The notes: generated from the letters alone by a model not told the origin. Shown: positions 52,425 to 62,109, counted from the first letter of the stretch. The stretch: DNA of 64,000 bases from Leptospira ognonensis (GCF_004770745.1 NZ_RQGD01000022.1:124001-188000), one strand, 5' to 3'. Translations and numbers: made by a program.

Positions 52425-54104
52425 TTACACATCCGCATAAATCGAAGTATTTAAGAACCTGGAAATATTGTCCAAGTTTCTCGCGATATCACGGTAGAGA
52501 AGTGCTGATAGAAAATTAGATTTCTTTTGGAATTTTTTCTTACGTATCTTTGATTCATTCTTCTTTAAAATTTGAATCATCTTTCCTCTAAACTCGCGAC
52601 TCTGCGTCCGTATCTGCGGGTTGCCTAAAATATCAAAAGATCCACTCTTTTCTAAATTGCTAAGGAGCAATTCATAATGCTCTTTTAAAAGTTCAATTTG
52701 AGCCTTGATATTGGCTTGGAAACCTTTATCTAAGATAAGCTTTTGTCTATGTGCCTTTCTTATTTTGCGAGCTATCCCAGCAAAATTATCCCCCATTTCT
52801 TCAACAGCTTTCACCCGCTCCATGATTCCTAGGACATCCTTACCATAAGAACCCGTAATCCCTGTTTCTTGGATCTGGTTTAGATATTCCATAACTTCGG
52901 ATCGAGTGACATCAAGCTCCTCTTCTTTTTTAAGCACTTGTATCACTCTGCCTGCGTTGTAAGGATCCAGGATCAACTGTTCTGTCAGACGGAAAAAGTC
53001 ATAGGTTTCTCGAATGATCTTTTTTGTGTACTCACTGAGCTCCACCATGGCAAGTTCAGTCGTTTTCACAGCGCCAGATTGGAGAAGACGGATCGAATTC
53101 TTATCTTTTCGTCCTGTTTTATTCGCTAGGGCATCCACAATTTTGCTTACAAATTTGGTAAGTGAATTCACAAACCAGATGAGTATCAAAGTGTTCATCA
53201 CATTGAACATGGTATGGAACAATGAGATATGAAATCTTGTGGATTCTTTATCTGTCAGAGGATCACCCGGGATCAGATCATCAATCAGGCCGGTAAAAAC
53301 TCTAAAAAATAGAAGAGCCCATATCACACCGAAGATGTTAAAAACCGTATGAGCTAAAGCTGCCTTCTTTGCATTTCGATTCCCAGCGATGGCAGCCAAG
53401 TTTGCCGTAATCGTGGTCCCGATATTTTCTCCTAAAATCATCCCGTAAGCTGCATCGATCGGGATGAATCCGGAAAAAGCAAGAGTGATGGTAATGGTCG
53501 TCGAAGCAGAGGAAGATTGGATGATGATGGTAAGTAAGGCACCAATGAGAACGAACAGAAGTATCGTATTAAATCCCATATTCGTGTATTGCTGCAGAAA
53601 TTGAAATGTTTCCGGATTTTTCGCGGAATCGGGGACAGATGATTTAAGATAATCTAGACCGAGAAATAAAAATCCAAATCCGATGAGAAAACTCCCCCAA
53701 CCCGACCGACTTTCCTTGGAAGAAAAATGAAGAACCATACCCGCTGCAATCGCTGGCAAAGCAAACGTAGAAATATTGAACTTAAATCCGATCACGGATA
53801 CAATCCAAGCTGTAATGGTCGTACCAATGTTGGCACCCATGATCACTCCGACTGCTTCTGTTAATTGCATGAGTCCGGCATTTACAAATCCAACAACGAG
53901 AACTGTCGTTGCTGAGGAAGATTGGATCGTGGAGGTAATAAAGATCCCGCTAAAGACTGCAGAAACTCTATTTCGGGTCATGGACGAAAGGAAGGATCGC
54001 AAACGATCGCCAGCGACACGTTGCAGGGATTCACTCAGAAGCTTCATCCCGTAGATGAAAATTGCCAGACCACCGAGTACTTGGATGAGTAGAGACCAGT
54101 TCAT
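52425..54104 (-). CDS. Na/Pi cotransporter family protein with PhoU-like domain
   Basis: A 559-residue protein of the NptA/YjbB-type sodium/phosphate cotransporter family. The inverted-repeat core has the paired substrate motifs QSSSATT (near 61) and QSSSASTT (near 196), each followed by a GANIGTT or GENIGTT segment. About eight or nine membrane helices run to residue 320, then a helical PhoU-like domain (about 345-545) faces the cytoplasm. Length and order match family members. It is divergent from slyD and convergent with the small charged gene. Confidence 0.9.
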   Translation of the reverse strand: MNWSLLIQVLGGLAIFIYGMKLLSESLQRVAGDRLRSFLSSMTRNRVSAVFSGIFITSTIQSSSATTVLVVGFVNAGLMQLTEAVGVIMGANIGTTITAWIVSVIGFKFNISTFALPAIAAGMVLHFSSKESRSGWGSFLIGFGFLFLGLDYLKSSVPDSAKNPETFQFLQQYTNMGFNTILLFVLIGALLTIIIQSSSASTTITITLAFSGFIPIDAAYGMILGENIGTTITANLAAIAGNRNAKKAALAHTVFNIFGVIWALLFFRVFTGLIDDLIPGDPLTDKESTRFHISLFHTMFNVMNTLILIWFVNSLTKFVSKIVDALANKTGRKDKNSIRLLQSGAVKTTELAMVELSEYTKKIIRETYDFFRLTEQLILDPYNAGRVIQVLKKEEELDVTRSEVMEYLNQIQETGITGSYGKDVLGIMERVKAVEEMGDNFAGIARKIRKAHRQKLILDKGFQANIKAQIELLKEHYELLLSNLEKSGSFDILGNPQIRTQSREFRGKMIQILKKNESKIRKKKFQKKSNFLSALLYRDIARNLDNISRFLNTSIYADV

Positions 54105-54151
54105 ATTTTTTTTTAAACCGATTGTAAAAATCTCAGAAGCGACTTTGGTAC

Positions 54152-54181
54152 CAACCTTTTATTAGGTTGCACATTTTTTTT
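54152..54181 (+). terminator. terminator-like hairpin in the slyD leader
   Basis: CAACCT-TTTATT-AGGTTG (6-bp stem) is followed by CACA and eight T just before the slyD start codon. It could terminate leader transcription (attenuation) if the promoter lies upstream, or be bypassed if transcription starts at about 54180. Confidence 0.4.
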
Positions 54182-54203
54182 CCGCTGGGATTTTGTTTAG
54201 AAT

Positions 54204-54689
54204 ATGTCAAATACGATCACTACAGGAAAGGTTGTAGGATTTTCTTACCACCTGAAAAACTCTAAAGGAGAGACTCTGGACCAATCAGAAGAACCTCTTA
54301 TGTACCTTCATGGCGAAGGAAATATCATTCCAGGTTTGGAAAAAGAATTGGAGGGTCTGAAAGACGGAGATTCTAAGAAAGTGGAAGTTTCTCCTGAGGA
54401 TGGCTACGGGACATATGACGAGACCCTTATATTTCAAGTCCCCAAAGCGGAACTTCCACCGGAAGCAGAACTTGAAATAGGAATGGAATTCCAGACCGAT
54501 ACTGCAGATGGAAAGATGGTACTATACCTCCAAGAGATTCGTGAGGCAGACGTTGTACTTAACGGCAATCACCCGTTAGCTGGCGAAACTTTACACTTTG
54601 ATGTGACGATTAAAACGGTCAGAGAGGCCACAAAAGAAGAATTGCAGCATGGACACGTACACGGACCAGGCGGACACCACCACCACTAG
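54204..54689 (+). CDS. slyD: FKBP-type peptidyl-prolyl isomerase SlyD
   Basis: A 161-residue SlyD, a cytoplasmic prolyl isomerase and chaperone that also binds metal. The FKBP half (1-65) and insert-in-flap chaperone domain (about 70-130) are both present (LHGEGNIIPGLEKEL, VLNGNHPLAGETLHFDVTI). The C-terminus is His-rich (HGHVHGPGGHHHH), the typical nickel-binding tail. ATG 54204 has no strong SD, but the protein starts in standard register. Long leader and terminator-like hairpin lie upstream. Confidence 0.93.
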   Translation: MSNTITTGKVVGFSYHLKNSKGETLDQSEEPLMYLHGEGNIIPGLEKELEGLKDGDSKKVEVSPEDGYGTYDETLIFQVPKAELPPEAELEIGMEFQTDTADGKMVLYLQEIREADVVLNGNHPLAGETLHFDVTIKTVREATKEELQHGHVHGPGGHHHH

Positions 54690-54951
54690 AAGATCGTAAA
54701 GCACACATTATTTACTCTGAATCATTTTATCACTTGCTATTTTTACGAGTCAATTTAAAGTGGTGGGAGATTCAGAGTATTGTAGATTTTTCACCGCCGA
54801 AGTAGTCCTTTCTAGCTTGCACGCCGATAGCTTTCTTAAGTTTTCCTGCATTTCCCTGGAGTTCCTACCACAACCCACCTTAAACCTTGGGTCACCCGTC
54901 GATTGAAACTTCCAGAATACAGAGTCCAAATTTGACTTTAGAGGACATAAT
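54690..54951 (+). promoter_or_regulatory. 262-base leader before the RRM gene with inverted repeat
   Basis: The gap holds an 11-bp perfect inverted repeat (TACTCTGAATC, 54713-54723; GATTCAGAGTA, 54769-54779) with about 45 bases between, then a GC-richer stretch up to the RRM gene. AGAGGA precedes the ATG. It could be the slyD 3' end, a promoter region or a structured leader used for autoregulation; no riboswitch class was recognised. Confidence 0.4.
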
Positions 54952-55215
54952 ATGTCAGTAAACATTTACGTTGGAAACCTTTCTTATGACATGACCGAAG
55001 GCAAGCTTAGCGAGCTTTTTGGTGCACACGGCGCAGTAACTTCTGCTAAGATCATCACTGATCAGTATTCTGGACGATCGAAAGGTTTTGGCTTTATCGA
55101 AATGAAAGATGGTCAGGAAGCTGACAATGCGATTAAAGATTTGAACGGTAAGAACATCCTTAACCGTGAGATGAAAGTAAACATCGCAAAACCAAAAACT
55201 AACAACTGGAGATAG
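54952..55215 (+). CDS. RRM-type RNA-binding protein
   Basis: An 87-residue single RNA-recognition-motif protein like the Rbp proteins of cyanobacteria and spirochaetes. RNP2 is IYVGNL (5-10) and RNP1 KGFGFIEM (44-51), both with the aromatic residues that stack on RNA. It has no auxiliary domain, only a short basic tail. Such proteins are often cold-induced and bind their own leaders; here a 262-base leader precedes the gene. A strong terminator follows. Confidence 0.9.
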   Translation: MSVNIYVGNLSYDMTEGKLSELFGAHGAVTSAKIITDQYSGRSKGFGFIEMKDGQEADNAIKDLNGKNILNREMKVNIAKPKTNNWR

Positions 55216-55228
55216 TCTCCATTTGTTG

Positions 55229-55267
55229 CCACTGTGGTGGGTTCTTAGAACTCACGACGGTGGTTTT
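55229..55267 (+). terminator. intrinsic terminator after the RRM gene
   Basis: CCACTGTGGTGGGTTC-TTA-GAACTCACGACGGTGG is a 16-bp stem with two wobble pairs and one mismatch, followed by TTTTAATTT. It is a strong rho-independent terminator for the RRM transcript and lies beside the convergent kinase-like gene. Confidence 0.85.
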
Positions 55268-55275
55268 AATTTCTT

Positions 55276-55704
55276 TCACCCTTCTCTTAAATCCTCTGGT
55301 AATATTTCTACACTAAATCCTTTAGCCATCTTTAGCACCTGTTCATCGCTAATCCCGTGTTGATTCTTTCCATTATGTCGATTCTCTACAGTGCAGACAA
55401 AAAGTTGGTATTCATACTTTTTGGCTAAATCTAGATAGGGCTGCATTTCCCACAAAAGTGCAAAGGTCTGGTCCACGAGAATGATACTTTCTTCCATTTG
55501 CATCGCCTCTTCCACATTGCTTTGGCATGCCTTGTAGGCTAAATGGTTTCTTTTGTAATCAAATTGATACTCTCCCTTTTCATTGGTAAAATAGGAATCT
55601 AGAGAGAAACAGGAAAGCATCCTGTTTTTCACAAGCAAAGAGGCAAGAGTTGTTTTTCCAGCTCCTGGAAGGCCGCGTAGTAAGATGAGAGATTTATCTT
55701 TCAT
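55276..55704 (-). CDS. small P-loop kinase/ATPase
   Basis: A 142-residue P-loop protein. Walker A is GLPGAGKTT (11-19), and the following elements (FSLDSYFTNEKGEYQFD, IILVDQTFA) resemble the polynucleotide kinase/N4BP2-like family that phosphorylates nucleic acids or small molecules. No effector domain is attached. Substrate is unknown. It is convergent with the RRM terminator and divergent from the 121-residue membrane gene. Confidence 0.78.
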   Translation of the reverse strand: MKDKSLILLRGLPGAGKTTLASLLVKNRMLSCFSLDSYFTNEKGEYQFDYKRNHLAYKACQSNVEEAMQMEESIILVDQTFALLWEMQPYLDLAKKYEYQLFVCTVENRHNGKNQHGISDEQVLKMAKGFSVEILPEDLREG

Positions 55705-55789
55705 TTTTTAGTATTTGAATCAATTAAATGTTCGCAACTGTCTCTGCCAAGCCAAAGGATGAAACCTAATTACTTTCGGAGAACTGATT

Positions 55790-56155
55790 ATGCCTTACAC
55801 TTTTTATAAAGTTTTACATCTGGTCGGGATTTTTCTCTTTTTTCTTTCGCTTGGTGGAATTGCTCTGTTTACCATCAATGGTGGAAAAAAAACGACTAAT
55901 ACTTGGCGGGCTAAGGTCGCCATTACTCATGGCATTGCCACCTTACTTGTTTTAATTGGCGGATTTGGTCTTGCAGCAAAACTTTATGGGACCACTTGGC
56001 CGATGTGGCTGTACCCAAAAATTCTCATTTGGTTTGTCTTTGCGGGAGTTCTCGGTGCTGCCTATCGATCGAAAGCCATCGCACAGAGTCTTTGGATCGC
56101 GCTGCCCGTACTGGGTCTGATTGCCTCACTCCTGGCGATCTATAAACCTTTTTAG
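55790..56155 (+). CDS. four-helix membrane protein, unknown function
   Basis: A 121-residue hydrophobic protein with four predicted helices (about 8-28, 44-65, 71-90, 96-118). The first helix has KVLHLVGIFLFF, loosely like CopD/SirB2 family proteins, but His ligands are too few to assign haem or copper binding. ATG 55790 has GGAGA upstream. It stands alone. Confidence 0.7.
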   Translation: MPYTFYKVLHLVGIFLFFLSLGGIALFTINGGKKTTNTWRAKVAITHGIATLLVLIGGFGLAAKLYGTTWPMWLYPKILIWFVFAGVLGAAYRSKAIAQSLWIALPVLGLIASLLAIYKPF

Positions 56156-56274
56156 ACCATTTTCCTCTCTTTTCCTGCCTTTGTGCGAAAGCTTGGGCGG
56201 GGAAAAGCCTCCTCTGCCTTCCAAAAATACCCGATTTTTCCGAATTTTATCCGTTTTTAAGGATTTTCTCATAC

Positions 56275-56298
56275 ATTTGGAAGAAAAAATTTCCAAAT
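56275..56298. promoter_or_regulatory. inverted repeat ATTTGGAA-N8-TTCCAAAT before the porin operon
   Basis: A perfect 8-bp dyad with an 8-base spacer lies about 80-105 bases upstream of the porin start. A TTGACT at 56322-56327 may be a -35 element, with no convincing -10. Possible operator for the sulfate-related operon; inference. Confidence 0.45.
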
Positions 56299-56379
56299 AT
56301 TCAATATAGCAGATCTTTTTGTTGACTAAAGCGGAAATTATCCTTGGATGGCGCTACCAGCCGAACAAGGAGGCCTGAG

Positions 56380-57972
56380 ATGAAACAAAATATGAAAAAA
56401 GAATTCTTGAGGATTTGTCTCTGCGCGCTCCTGCTTGGATCTTCGCTGCTGGCGCAAGGATCTCAAAAGGATAAAAATAAAACGGACAAGGTTGCTGAAA
56501 ATGTTTTGGATTTAGATCCGCCTGCAGAGATTAAATATGAATCCCAGCCGAACGATGGAAAGGGCATTGACTCCATAAAACAAGAATTAGCGGAAGAAGA
56601 AAGAAAGAACGAAAAGGATTATTACGTTAATCCCAAGAGTTATGGCACCACGAGAATTCTAGTTCCGCAAACTTACGTGAAAACTTTGAGCCAGACTGGT
56701 ATATCCTCTCTTAAAAACTTAGATTGGATTGAAGCGGGCCTTGACTACAGAACTCGCTATGAACACAGGGAAAATGACTTAAGAAGACCTGATGCTGGCG
56801 TCGACCGTCCTCTCCTACTTAGAACCAGGGGATATTTTGGAATCAAAGAAGTATTGGATCCGATTCGCTTTGCCGTCGAGATTGAAGATGCGCAGCGTGT
56901 GAACGGTAAATATGAGGTGGACAATCGCGATGTTAATCGTGCTGAACCAATCAATGCCTATGGTGAACTTTTTTTTAAAGATGGGGTAGGCCTCAATCGT
57001 CCACTTAGCATTCGCTATGGGATTATGTGCTTTGAATTTTTGGACCGAAGGCTAATCGGTCTAAATGAATGGAGAAATACAACCAATACCTTCCAGGGAG
57101 CCAAAATCTCTCTTGGCAAAGACCAAAACAATTGGAGCGTCGATTTCCTTGCACTTAAACCCTTGGAAAGACTCACGAATGAACTTGATAAACCAGTCAG
57201 AAATCAGTTGTTTGGGGGTGTCATCGGGCATATTCGTCACTTTTCGAAAATCATAACAATCGAACCTTTCTATCTAGGTCTCAAACAATCGAAATTGGAC
57301 CAATCCAAGTTCAATGAAACAAAACTCGCCTTTGAACCGAACAATCGTATCGGAAGAGAAATTCATACCGTAGGTGTTAGATTCTATAATGTATATATGT
57401 CTGGCTTCGATTATGACATTTCAGCAATGACCCAATTTGGCGTAAATGATACAGACAAACAACAAAGGCATGAGGCTATGGCGTATACTTTTGAAACTGG
57501 TTATTCCTTCCAACATCCCTGGAAACCACGAGCAGGGTTTTTCTTTGGATATGTGTCAGGAGATAAAAATCCAAATGATAACACCAACCAAAGATTTGAG
57601 AGACTATACGGCTTTGCCAGACCTTGGTCTAGCAACGATTATATCCAAATGGAGAATTTAAAATCTCCAAAACTTGTTGTCGAATTCGAACCATTGCGAG
57701 GCGTAAAAGTTGATACCGCTGTTGTATGGTTTTATTTAGCAAGTGCCAAAGATAGATGGAGTGGAGTTGGCAATTTACGAGACCAAACAGGACAAAGTGG
57801 TGAATATATGGGATTCGAATACAATTTCAGAGCGAGATACGACCTAAATTCCCGCGTAAAGGCTAACATAGGCTATGCGTATTTTAAGCCAGGTGACTTC
57901 ACTATCAATACCACAGGTCGGGAGATGAACTCCCACTTTGGATACTTAGAACTCATGTACAGTCTGTTTTAG
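56380..57972 (+). CDS. alginate-export-type outer-membrane porin
   Basis: A 530-residue beta-barrel protein of the Alginate_exp family. The signal peptide (about 1-28) is followed by an N-terminal low-complexity linker and the barrel (about 110-530), with DYRTRYEHREND and repeated aromatic strands, and a final Phe (ELMYSLF). The perfect AAGGAGG SD six bases before ATG 56380 decides this start over 56344. Family members export alginate or take up anions and organic acids. First of four genes with an Sbp gene, so sulfate or sulfonate uptake is a possibility. Confidence 0.82.
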   Translation: MKQNMKKEFLRICLCALLLGSSLLAQGSQKDKNKTDKVAENVLDLDPPAEIKYESQPNDGKGIDSIKQELAEEERKNEKDYYVNPKSYGTTRILVPQTYVKTLSQTGISSLKNLDWIEAGLDYRTRYEHRENDLRRPDAGVDRPLLLRTRGYFGIKEVLDPIRFAVEIEDAQRVNGKYEVDNRDVNRAEPINAYGELFFKDGVGLNRPLSIRYGIMCFEFLDRRLIGLNEWRNTTNTFQGAKISLGKDQNNWSVDFLALKPLERLTNELDKPVRNQLFGGVIGHIRHFSKIITIEPFYLGLKQSKLDQSKFNETKLAFEPNNRIGREIHTVGVRFYNVYMSGFDYDISAMTQFGVNDTDKQQRHEAMAYTFETGYSFQHPWKPRAGFFFGYVSGDKNPNDNTNQRFERLYGFARPWSSNDYIQMENLKSPKLVVEFEPLRGVKVDTAVVWFYLASAKDRWSGVGNLRDQTGQSGEYMGFEYNFRARYDLNSRVKANIGYAYFKPGDFTINTTGREMNSHFGYLELMYSLF

Positions 57973-57981
57973 GAGAAGGAA

Positions 57982-58911
57982 ATGAATCGATCTAGAAATC
58001 TAGTAGTATTAATTATGATCTTAACCGCAAATTTTTATAATTGTAATGAAAAAAAAGAAAAAAATTTAAACGAGTATGGTGAGTACCTGAGATTATTACA
58101 AAATACTTCCAGTGGGAATTGTGCTGTGATTGAGAAAACAGAAACCGAAGCAGGTAAAATTGTTTACAATGCACAGGCTAGCGTAGTTGGATCAGGAAGG
58201 TGTCGTGAAAATAATTTCTTTTCCTTTTCGACCAATGCGGAAGAAACGATTTCAAAAGTGGCAGCTTATTATAACAGCATGACTCTCGTATTCAATAACT
58301 ACTCTGATTGTTCAGAAATCGTAAAAACAGCGTTGGCTGCTCGGGAACAAATTACGGTTACTTCGATCTCTGAGGGTGCCAAAAATAGCACGACTGGATG
58401 CGTGAAAGTGGTACCAAAAGTTTATTTTTGCAAGGATTCCGAGAGTTTGACTTCACTTAGCAATCGCTATAGATATCTTTCGATTGCAAATGCTAAATCC
58501 GATATGCGCATCAATTATGATAGCACTGTCTCCATCAATGCTGTCACGAATAAAGCACTAGATTTGAAATACGAGGATGTTCCTCTTGGAAATCTCAGGA
58601 TTGCTTCGGCTGCGGAAATCGCTTTGTTTGAAGGAGCAGAGTCAAATTCTCTTGTGTCAGCTACATTTCAGGATGCTGCTTGTTTTAAGAAAATCATTCT
58701 GGGAAACACGACATTAAAGACTGCTTTCAGTAAAATTCCGACAGTACAAGAATTTTTCAAAGAAGAAATCAACGTTTCCGATCGAAAGGCAGTGACAGAA
58801 ACGATAACCCCCAATCTAGCATGTCGCTATGGTAGCGAAGTGACAGAGTTACCTGCGATTGGCACTACAGCGGCCTTGGGAATTTGTCCTGCATCATATC
58901 CCGTATTTTAA
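57982..58911 (+). CDS. lipoprotein of unknown function
   Basis: A 309-residue lipoprotein with a signal ending in NFYNC (Cys21). The mature protein has at least nine Cys spaced through the body ([52 protein letters not shown]), which suggests several disulfides. No family was recognised. It starts 9 bases after the porin stop with AGGAGAAGGA upstream, and its stop overlaps the frame, but not the start, of the sbp gene. Confidence 0.72.
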   Translation: MNRSRNLVVLIMILTANFYNCNEKKEKNLNEYGEYLRLLQNTSSGNCAVIEKTETEAGKIVYNAQASVVGSGRCRENNFFSFSTNAEETISKVAAYYNSMTLVFNNYSDCSEIVKTALAAREQITVTSISEGAKNSTTGCVKVVPKVYFCKDSESLTSLSNRYRYLSIANAKSDMRINYDSTVSINAVTNKALDLKYEDVPLGNLRIASAAEIALFEGAESNSLVSATFQDAACFKKIILGNTTLKTAFSKIPTVQEFFKEEINVSDRKAVTETITPNLACRYGSEVTELPAIGTTAALGICPASYPVF

Positions 58912-58946
58912 AGGATCTAAATTTTAAATCACTAAAGGAAATCAAA

Positions 58947-59948
58947 ATGACAAAATTTTTAAAAAGAGTAACACTTTTCTCTCTTCTTTCTCTTCAAACG
59001 ATAGGACTGATAGCAGGGGACCTAAGCCTGTTAAATGTATCTTATGATCCAACTCGTGAACTTTATGCAGAGTATAACAAAATGTTTGTGGACTATTGGA
59101 AAGCAAAGACTGGTGAAGAGTTAAAAATCAAACAATCTCACGGTGGAAGCGGCAAACAAGCAAGATCCGTCATTGATGGACTGGAGGCGGACATCGTAAC
59201 GCTTGCCCTCGCTTACGATATAGATATCATTGCTTCGAAAGGACTAATCTCACGTGATTGGGCTAAATCGCTTCCCAACAATAGCACGCCTTATACTTCG
59301 ACCATTGTATTTGTGGTCAGAAAGGGAAATCCGAAAAAGATTAAAGATTGGGATGACTTAATCAATCCGAATATCGGTGTCATTACTCCCAATCCAAAAA
59401 CAAGTGGCGGTGCTCGCTGGAATTATTTAGCCGCATGGTCATTTGCTGATAAAAAATTTAACAAAGACAAGGCGAAAGTGATGGCGTTTATGAAGACACT
59501 TTTTAAAAACGTTCCTGTACTTGATTCTGGAGCACGAGGTTCAAGTACAACCTTTGCGAAAAATGAAATAGGTGATGTGCTACTCACATGGGAAAATGAA
59601 TCTTTTTTAATACTTGATGAATTCGGTAAAGATAAATTTGAAGTCGTCTTTCCTTCCAGAAGTATTCTCGCAGAGCCTCCGGTAGCACTTGTAGAAACAA
59701 ATGCCCAAAAGCATAAAACTTTAGAAGCATCGAAGGCATATTTGAAATCCCTATATTCTGAGCCCGCTCAAGAAATCATCGCCAAACATGGCTACCGACC
59801 ACGGAGCGCGACCGCATTCAAAAAGTATGAAACCAAGTTTCCAAAAATTGAAATGGTAACAATCGATGCAGATTTTGGCGGTTGGGTGAATGCCCAAAAG
59901 GATCATTTTGCAGATGGAGCTTCCTTCGATCAAATTTTTGCAAAATGA
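58947..59948 (+). CDS. sbp: sulfate ABC transporter substrate-binding protein
   Basis: A 333-residue periplasmic sulfate/thiosulfate-binding protein. The signal peptide (about 1-24) is followed by [44 protein letters not shown] and [16 protein letters not shown], all Sbp hallmarks. ATG 58947 has AAAGGAA upstream and was preferred to 58884, which lies inside the preceding gene. No CysTWA permease or ATPase genes follow, so it must use transporters encoded elsewhere, or act with the porin by itself. Confidence 0.88.
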   Translation: MTKFLKRVTLFSLLSLQTIGLIAGDLSLLNVSYDPTRELYAEYNKMFVDYWKAKTGEELKIKQSHGGSGKQARSVIDGLEADIVTLALAYDIDIIASKGLISRDWAKSLPNNSTPYTSTIVFVVRKGNPKKIKDWDDLINPNIGVITPNPKTSGGARWNYLAAWSFADKKFNKDKAKVMAFMKTLFKNVPVLDSGARGSSTTFAKNEIGDVLLTWENESFLILDEFGKDKFEVVFPSRSILAEPPVALVETNAQKHKTLEASKAYLKSLYSEPAQEIIAKHGYRPRSATAFKKYETKFPKIEMVTIDADFGGWVNAQKDHFADGASFDQIFAK

Positions 59949-59995
59949 GGATCTGTTTCTCCTATTTTTTTTAGTCTGATGAATAGGTAGATACC

Positions 59996-61024
59996 ATGAC
60001 TCCATTGGCAGACGTCCCCTTTTCCATATTAGATCTATCTCCCGTGGTTGCGGGAGATTCTGTTTCGGATGCGTTTCAAAATACTGTTCGGCTCGCTAAA
60101 TTAGCAGAGGAATTGGGATACAACCGATTTTGGCTGGCGGAACATCACAATATGCCTGGCATCGCAAGCTCAGCCACAGCCGTCTTGATCGGACATGTCG
60201 CAAGCCACACCTCCATGATCCGAGTGGGATCTGGAGGGATCATGCTACCAAACCATGCGCCGCTTGTTGTCGCAGAACAATTTGGAACGCTCGCATCCCT
60301 CCATCCAAATCGAATCGACTTAGGGATCGGTAGGGCTCCTGGAACAGACCCCGAGACCACTCTCGCACTGAGACGTCAGCCCACATCTTTAGGACAAGAG
60401 TTGCCAGCACTACTCAAAGAATTACGCTCTTATTTATCTCCACCTTACCCTGGTCAGAGGGTGAGGTCGATACAGTCAGAAGGAAAAGAGATTCCGATTT
60501 GGCTTCTTGGATCTAGTGGCTACAGTGCAGAACTTGCAGGGAGACTCGGTTTACCCTTTAGTTTCGCTGGACATTTTGCACCCGAGCAAATGATGTATGC
60601 CATCGATCTCTATCGTCGTGTATTTACTCCTTCAGAACATCTAGAGAAACCTTATGTGATGATGGGAGTGAACCTTCTCATTGCAGATAGTGTTGAAGAA
60701 GCAAATGAATTAGCTAGCTCTCAAATATTAAGTTTTTTAAGTCTATTAAAAGGTGCACCAAGGCAAATGGAACCGCCGAAACCTGAATCCTTAAAACATT
60801 TAAATTTACAGGAACAGGCATTTCTCCATCAAAGATTACAATCCTCCATCTTTGGTGATAAGGATTTAGTTACAGAAAAAATATCCGAATTGTTGGGTAG
60901 AACACATTCCGATGAACTCATTTTTAATACGATGGTTTACGATTTCGATGTCAGATTGGAATCCTATCGGATACTTGCTGACATCGGAAACTTGAGACTT
61001 GATCCATCGCCAAGCATCGGCTAG
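59996..61024 (+). CDS. luciferase-like flavin monooxygenase (LLM family)
   Basis: A 342-residue F420- or FMN-dependent oxidoreductase of the MsnO8 type. Hallmarks are [53 protein letters not shown] and [13 protein letters not shown]. Family members include sulfonate and alkane monooxygenases; following an Sbp gene, sulfur scavenging from organosulfur compounds is plausible but unproven. No partner flavin reductase adjoins it. Confidence 0.83.
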   Translation: MTPLADVPFSILDLSPVVAGDSVSDAFQNTVRLAKLAEELGYNRFWLAEHHNMPGIASSATAVLIGHVASHTSMIRVGSGGIMLPNHAPLVVAEQFGTLASLHPNRIDLGIGRAPGTDPETTLALRRQPTSLGQELPALLKELRSYLSPPYPGQRVRSIQSEGKEIPIWLLGSSGYSAELAGRLGLPFSFAGHFAPEQMMYAIDLYRRVFTPSEHLEKPYVMMGVNLLIADSVEEANELASSQILSFLSLLKGAPRQMEPPKPESLKHLNLQEQAFLHQRLQSSIFGDKDLVTEKISELLGRTHSDELIFNTMVYDFDVRLESYRILADIGNLRLDPSPSIG

Positions 61025-61043
61025 ATGCACCTTCGATAGAATT

Positions 61044-61919
61044 CTATTTTTTTCTATATCGACTGTAAAGTTGATTCAGGTAATAGCCGATCGTAGCGAA
61101 AACAGCAAGGCAGGGCAGGATCCAAATCAGATAATACGTGAGCTCTAAAAAAAGATTCAAAAGGCCTATGAATGCATTCTTGTAGGCAGGAATTTGAATG
61201 GCATCTGATGGCGTGGGTGTGGTATAGCTGACGTTTATAGTTGCCCATTTCACTCTATCCGTGATTTTCCAAGTTTCCTGTTCCGCTAAATCCAATTGGT
61301 CTTCACTATTCGAGACAGAATCCTCTACCTGTTGCCAATTCTTAGCTCCAGCCGTAATTTGCCCGCTAGCCAAATTCCTTCGGCGTTGTCTTACAGTTTC
61401 ACGACTGGCCTTTCGTTTCTGCCAAACCATAACTTCCGTATGATCCGTAGTTGAAATATCTTCTGATAACAAAAGTCCCAATTTATCTAAGTCTTGTAAG
61501 GCGTCATATAAAGCATTAGCTGATACATGGATTTTTGCCGTCATAAAAGGTGACGTACTATTGACTGCGGAGCTTGATTCCAGATAACCATATTTCGAGA
61601 TAAAGACTAATAGCTCTTTTCTCGTTTTGATTAAATCATTACAGTGATAGGATAACTGGATGTTATATTCTAGTAGTCTTTCTTTACTTGTATTGATGGG
61701 TGAAAATACTTTACCTAACTGATTTTCCGGCTTTTGTTCGATTGGAATCGGAGTGGATTCTCCAGATATAGATAATGTTGATTCGTCCGTGACGGGACTT
61801 ACGACTGGTGATGCCTTTCTGGAAGCAAAAGATTCCTCCTGCGTTTCACTTGGTTGCTCTGCGTTCTTCCCACAAGACAGAATTAAGAAGAGAATCATCA
61901 AAATAAGCTTTAGTTTCAA
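61044..61919 (-). CDS. DUF4349 lipoprotein
   Basis: A 291-residue lipoprotein with lipobox LILSC (Cys16) and TTG start 61919 (GGAG upstream). A Ser/Thr/Glu-rich linker (20-80) is followed by the DUF4349 domain (about 80-260), with a helical coiled segment (ETVRQRRRNLASGQ...EDQLDLAEQETWKI), and one C-terminal membrane helix (about 262-285). Function of the family is unknown. It is convergent with the LLM gene. Confidence 0.83.
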   Translation of the reverse strand: MKLKLILMILFLILSCGKNAEQPSETQEESFASRKASPVVSPVTDESTLSISGESTPIPIEQKPENQLGKVFSPINTSKERLLEYNIQLSYHCNDLIKTRKELLVFISKYGYLESSSAVNSTSPFMTAKIHVSANALYDALQDLDKLGLLLSEDISTTDHTEVMVWQKRKASRETVRQRRRNLASGQITAGAKNWQQVEDSVSNSEDQLDLAEQETWKITDRVKWATINVSYTTPTPSDAIQIPAYKNAFIGLLNLFLELTYYLIWILPCLAVFATIGYYLNQLYSRYRKK

Positions 61920-62109
61920 AAAGATGCTCCGAATTTAAGTACCTATACTAATGATAACAATCACGGAGATTAAATTTTCAGCAGGTATGAGAATATTTTG
62001 CCTGCGTTAAAAAATAATCTGTGTGATTAAAGCGATGAAAATTTAAACTAACCTTTATCATATTTTTCTAACTTTGTATACTCAAATTTCCAGCTTTCTT
62101 TTTTTTTAG

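Noticed and set aside
54650..54689. His-tag-like C-terminus of SlyD as a cloning artefact
   Set aside because: A natural metal-binding His-rich tail is normal in SlyD, and the surrounding sequence is continuous genomic DNA.
56344..56379. Longer N-terminus of the porin
   Set aside because: ATG 56380 has a perfect AAGGAGG SD and begins the signal peptide directly; the longer frame is polar and unsupported.
61036..61047. ATAGAATTCTAT palindrome followed by T-run between convergent genes, as a terminator
   Set aside because: The stem would have almost no loop and only AT-rich pairs; too weak to annotate.
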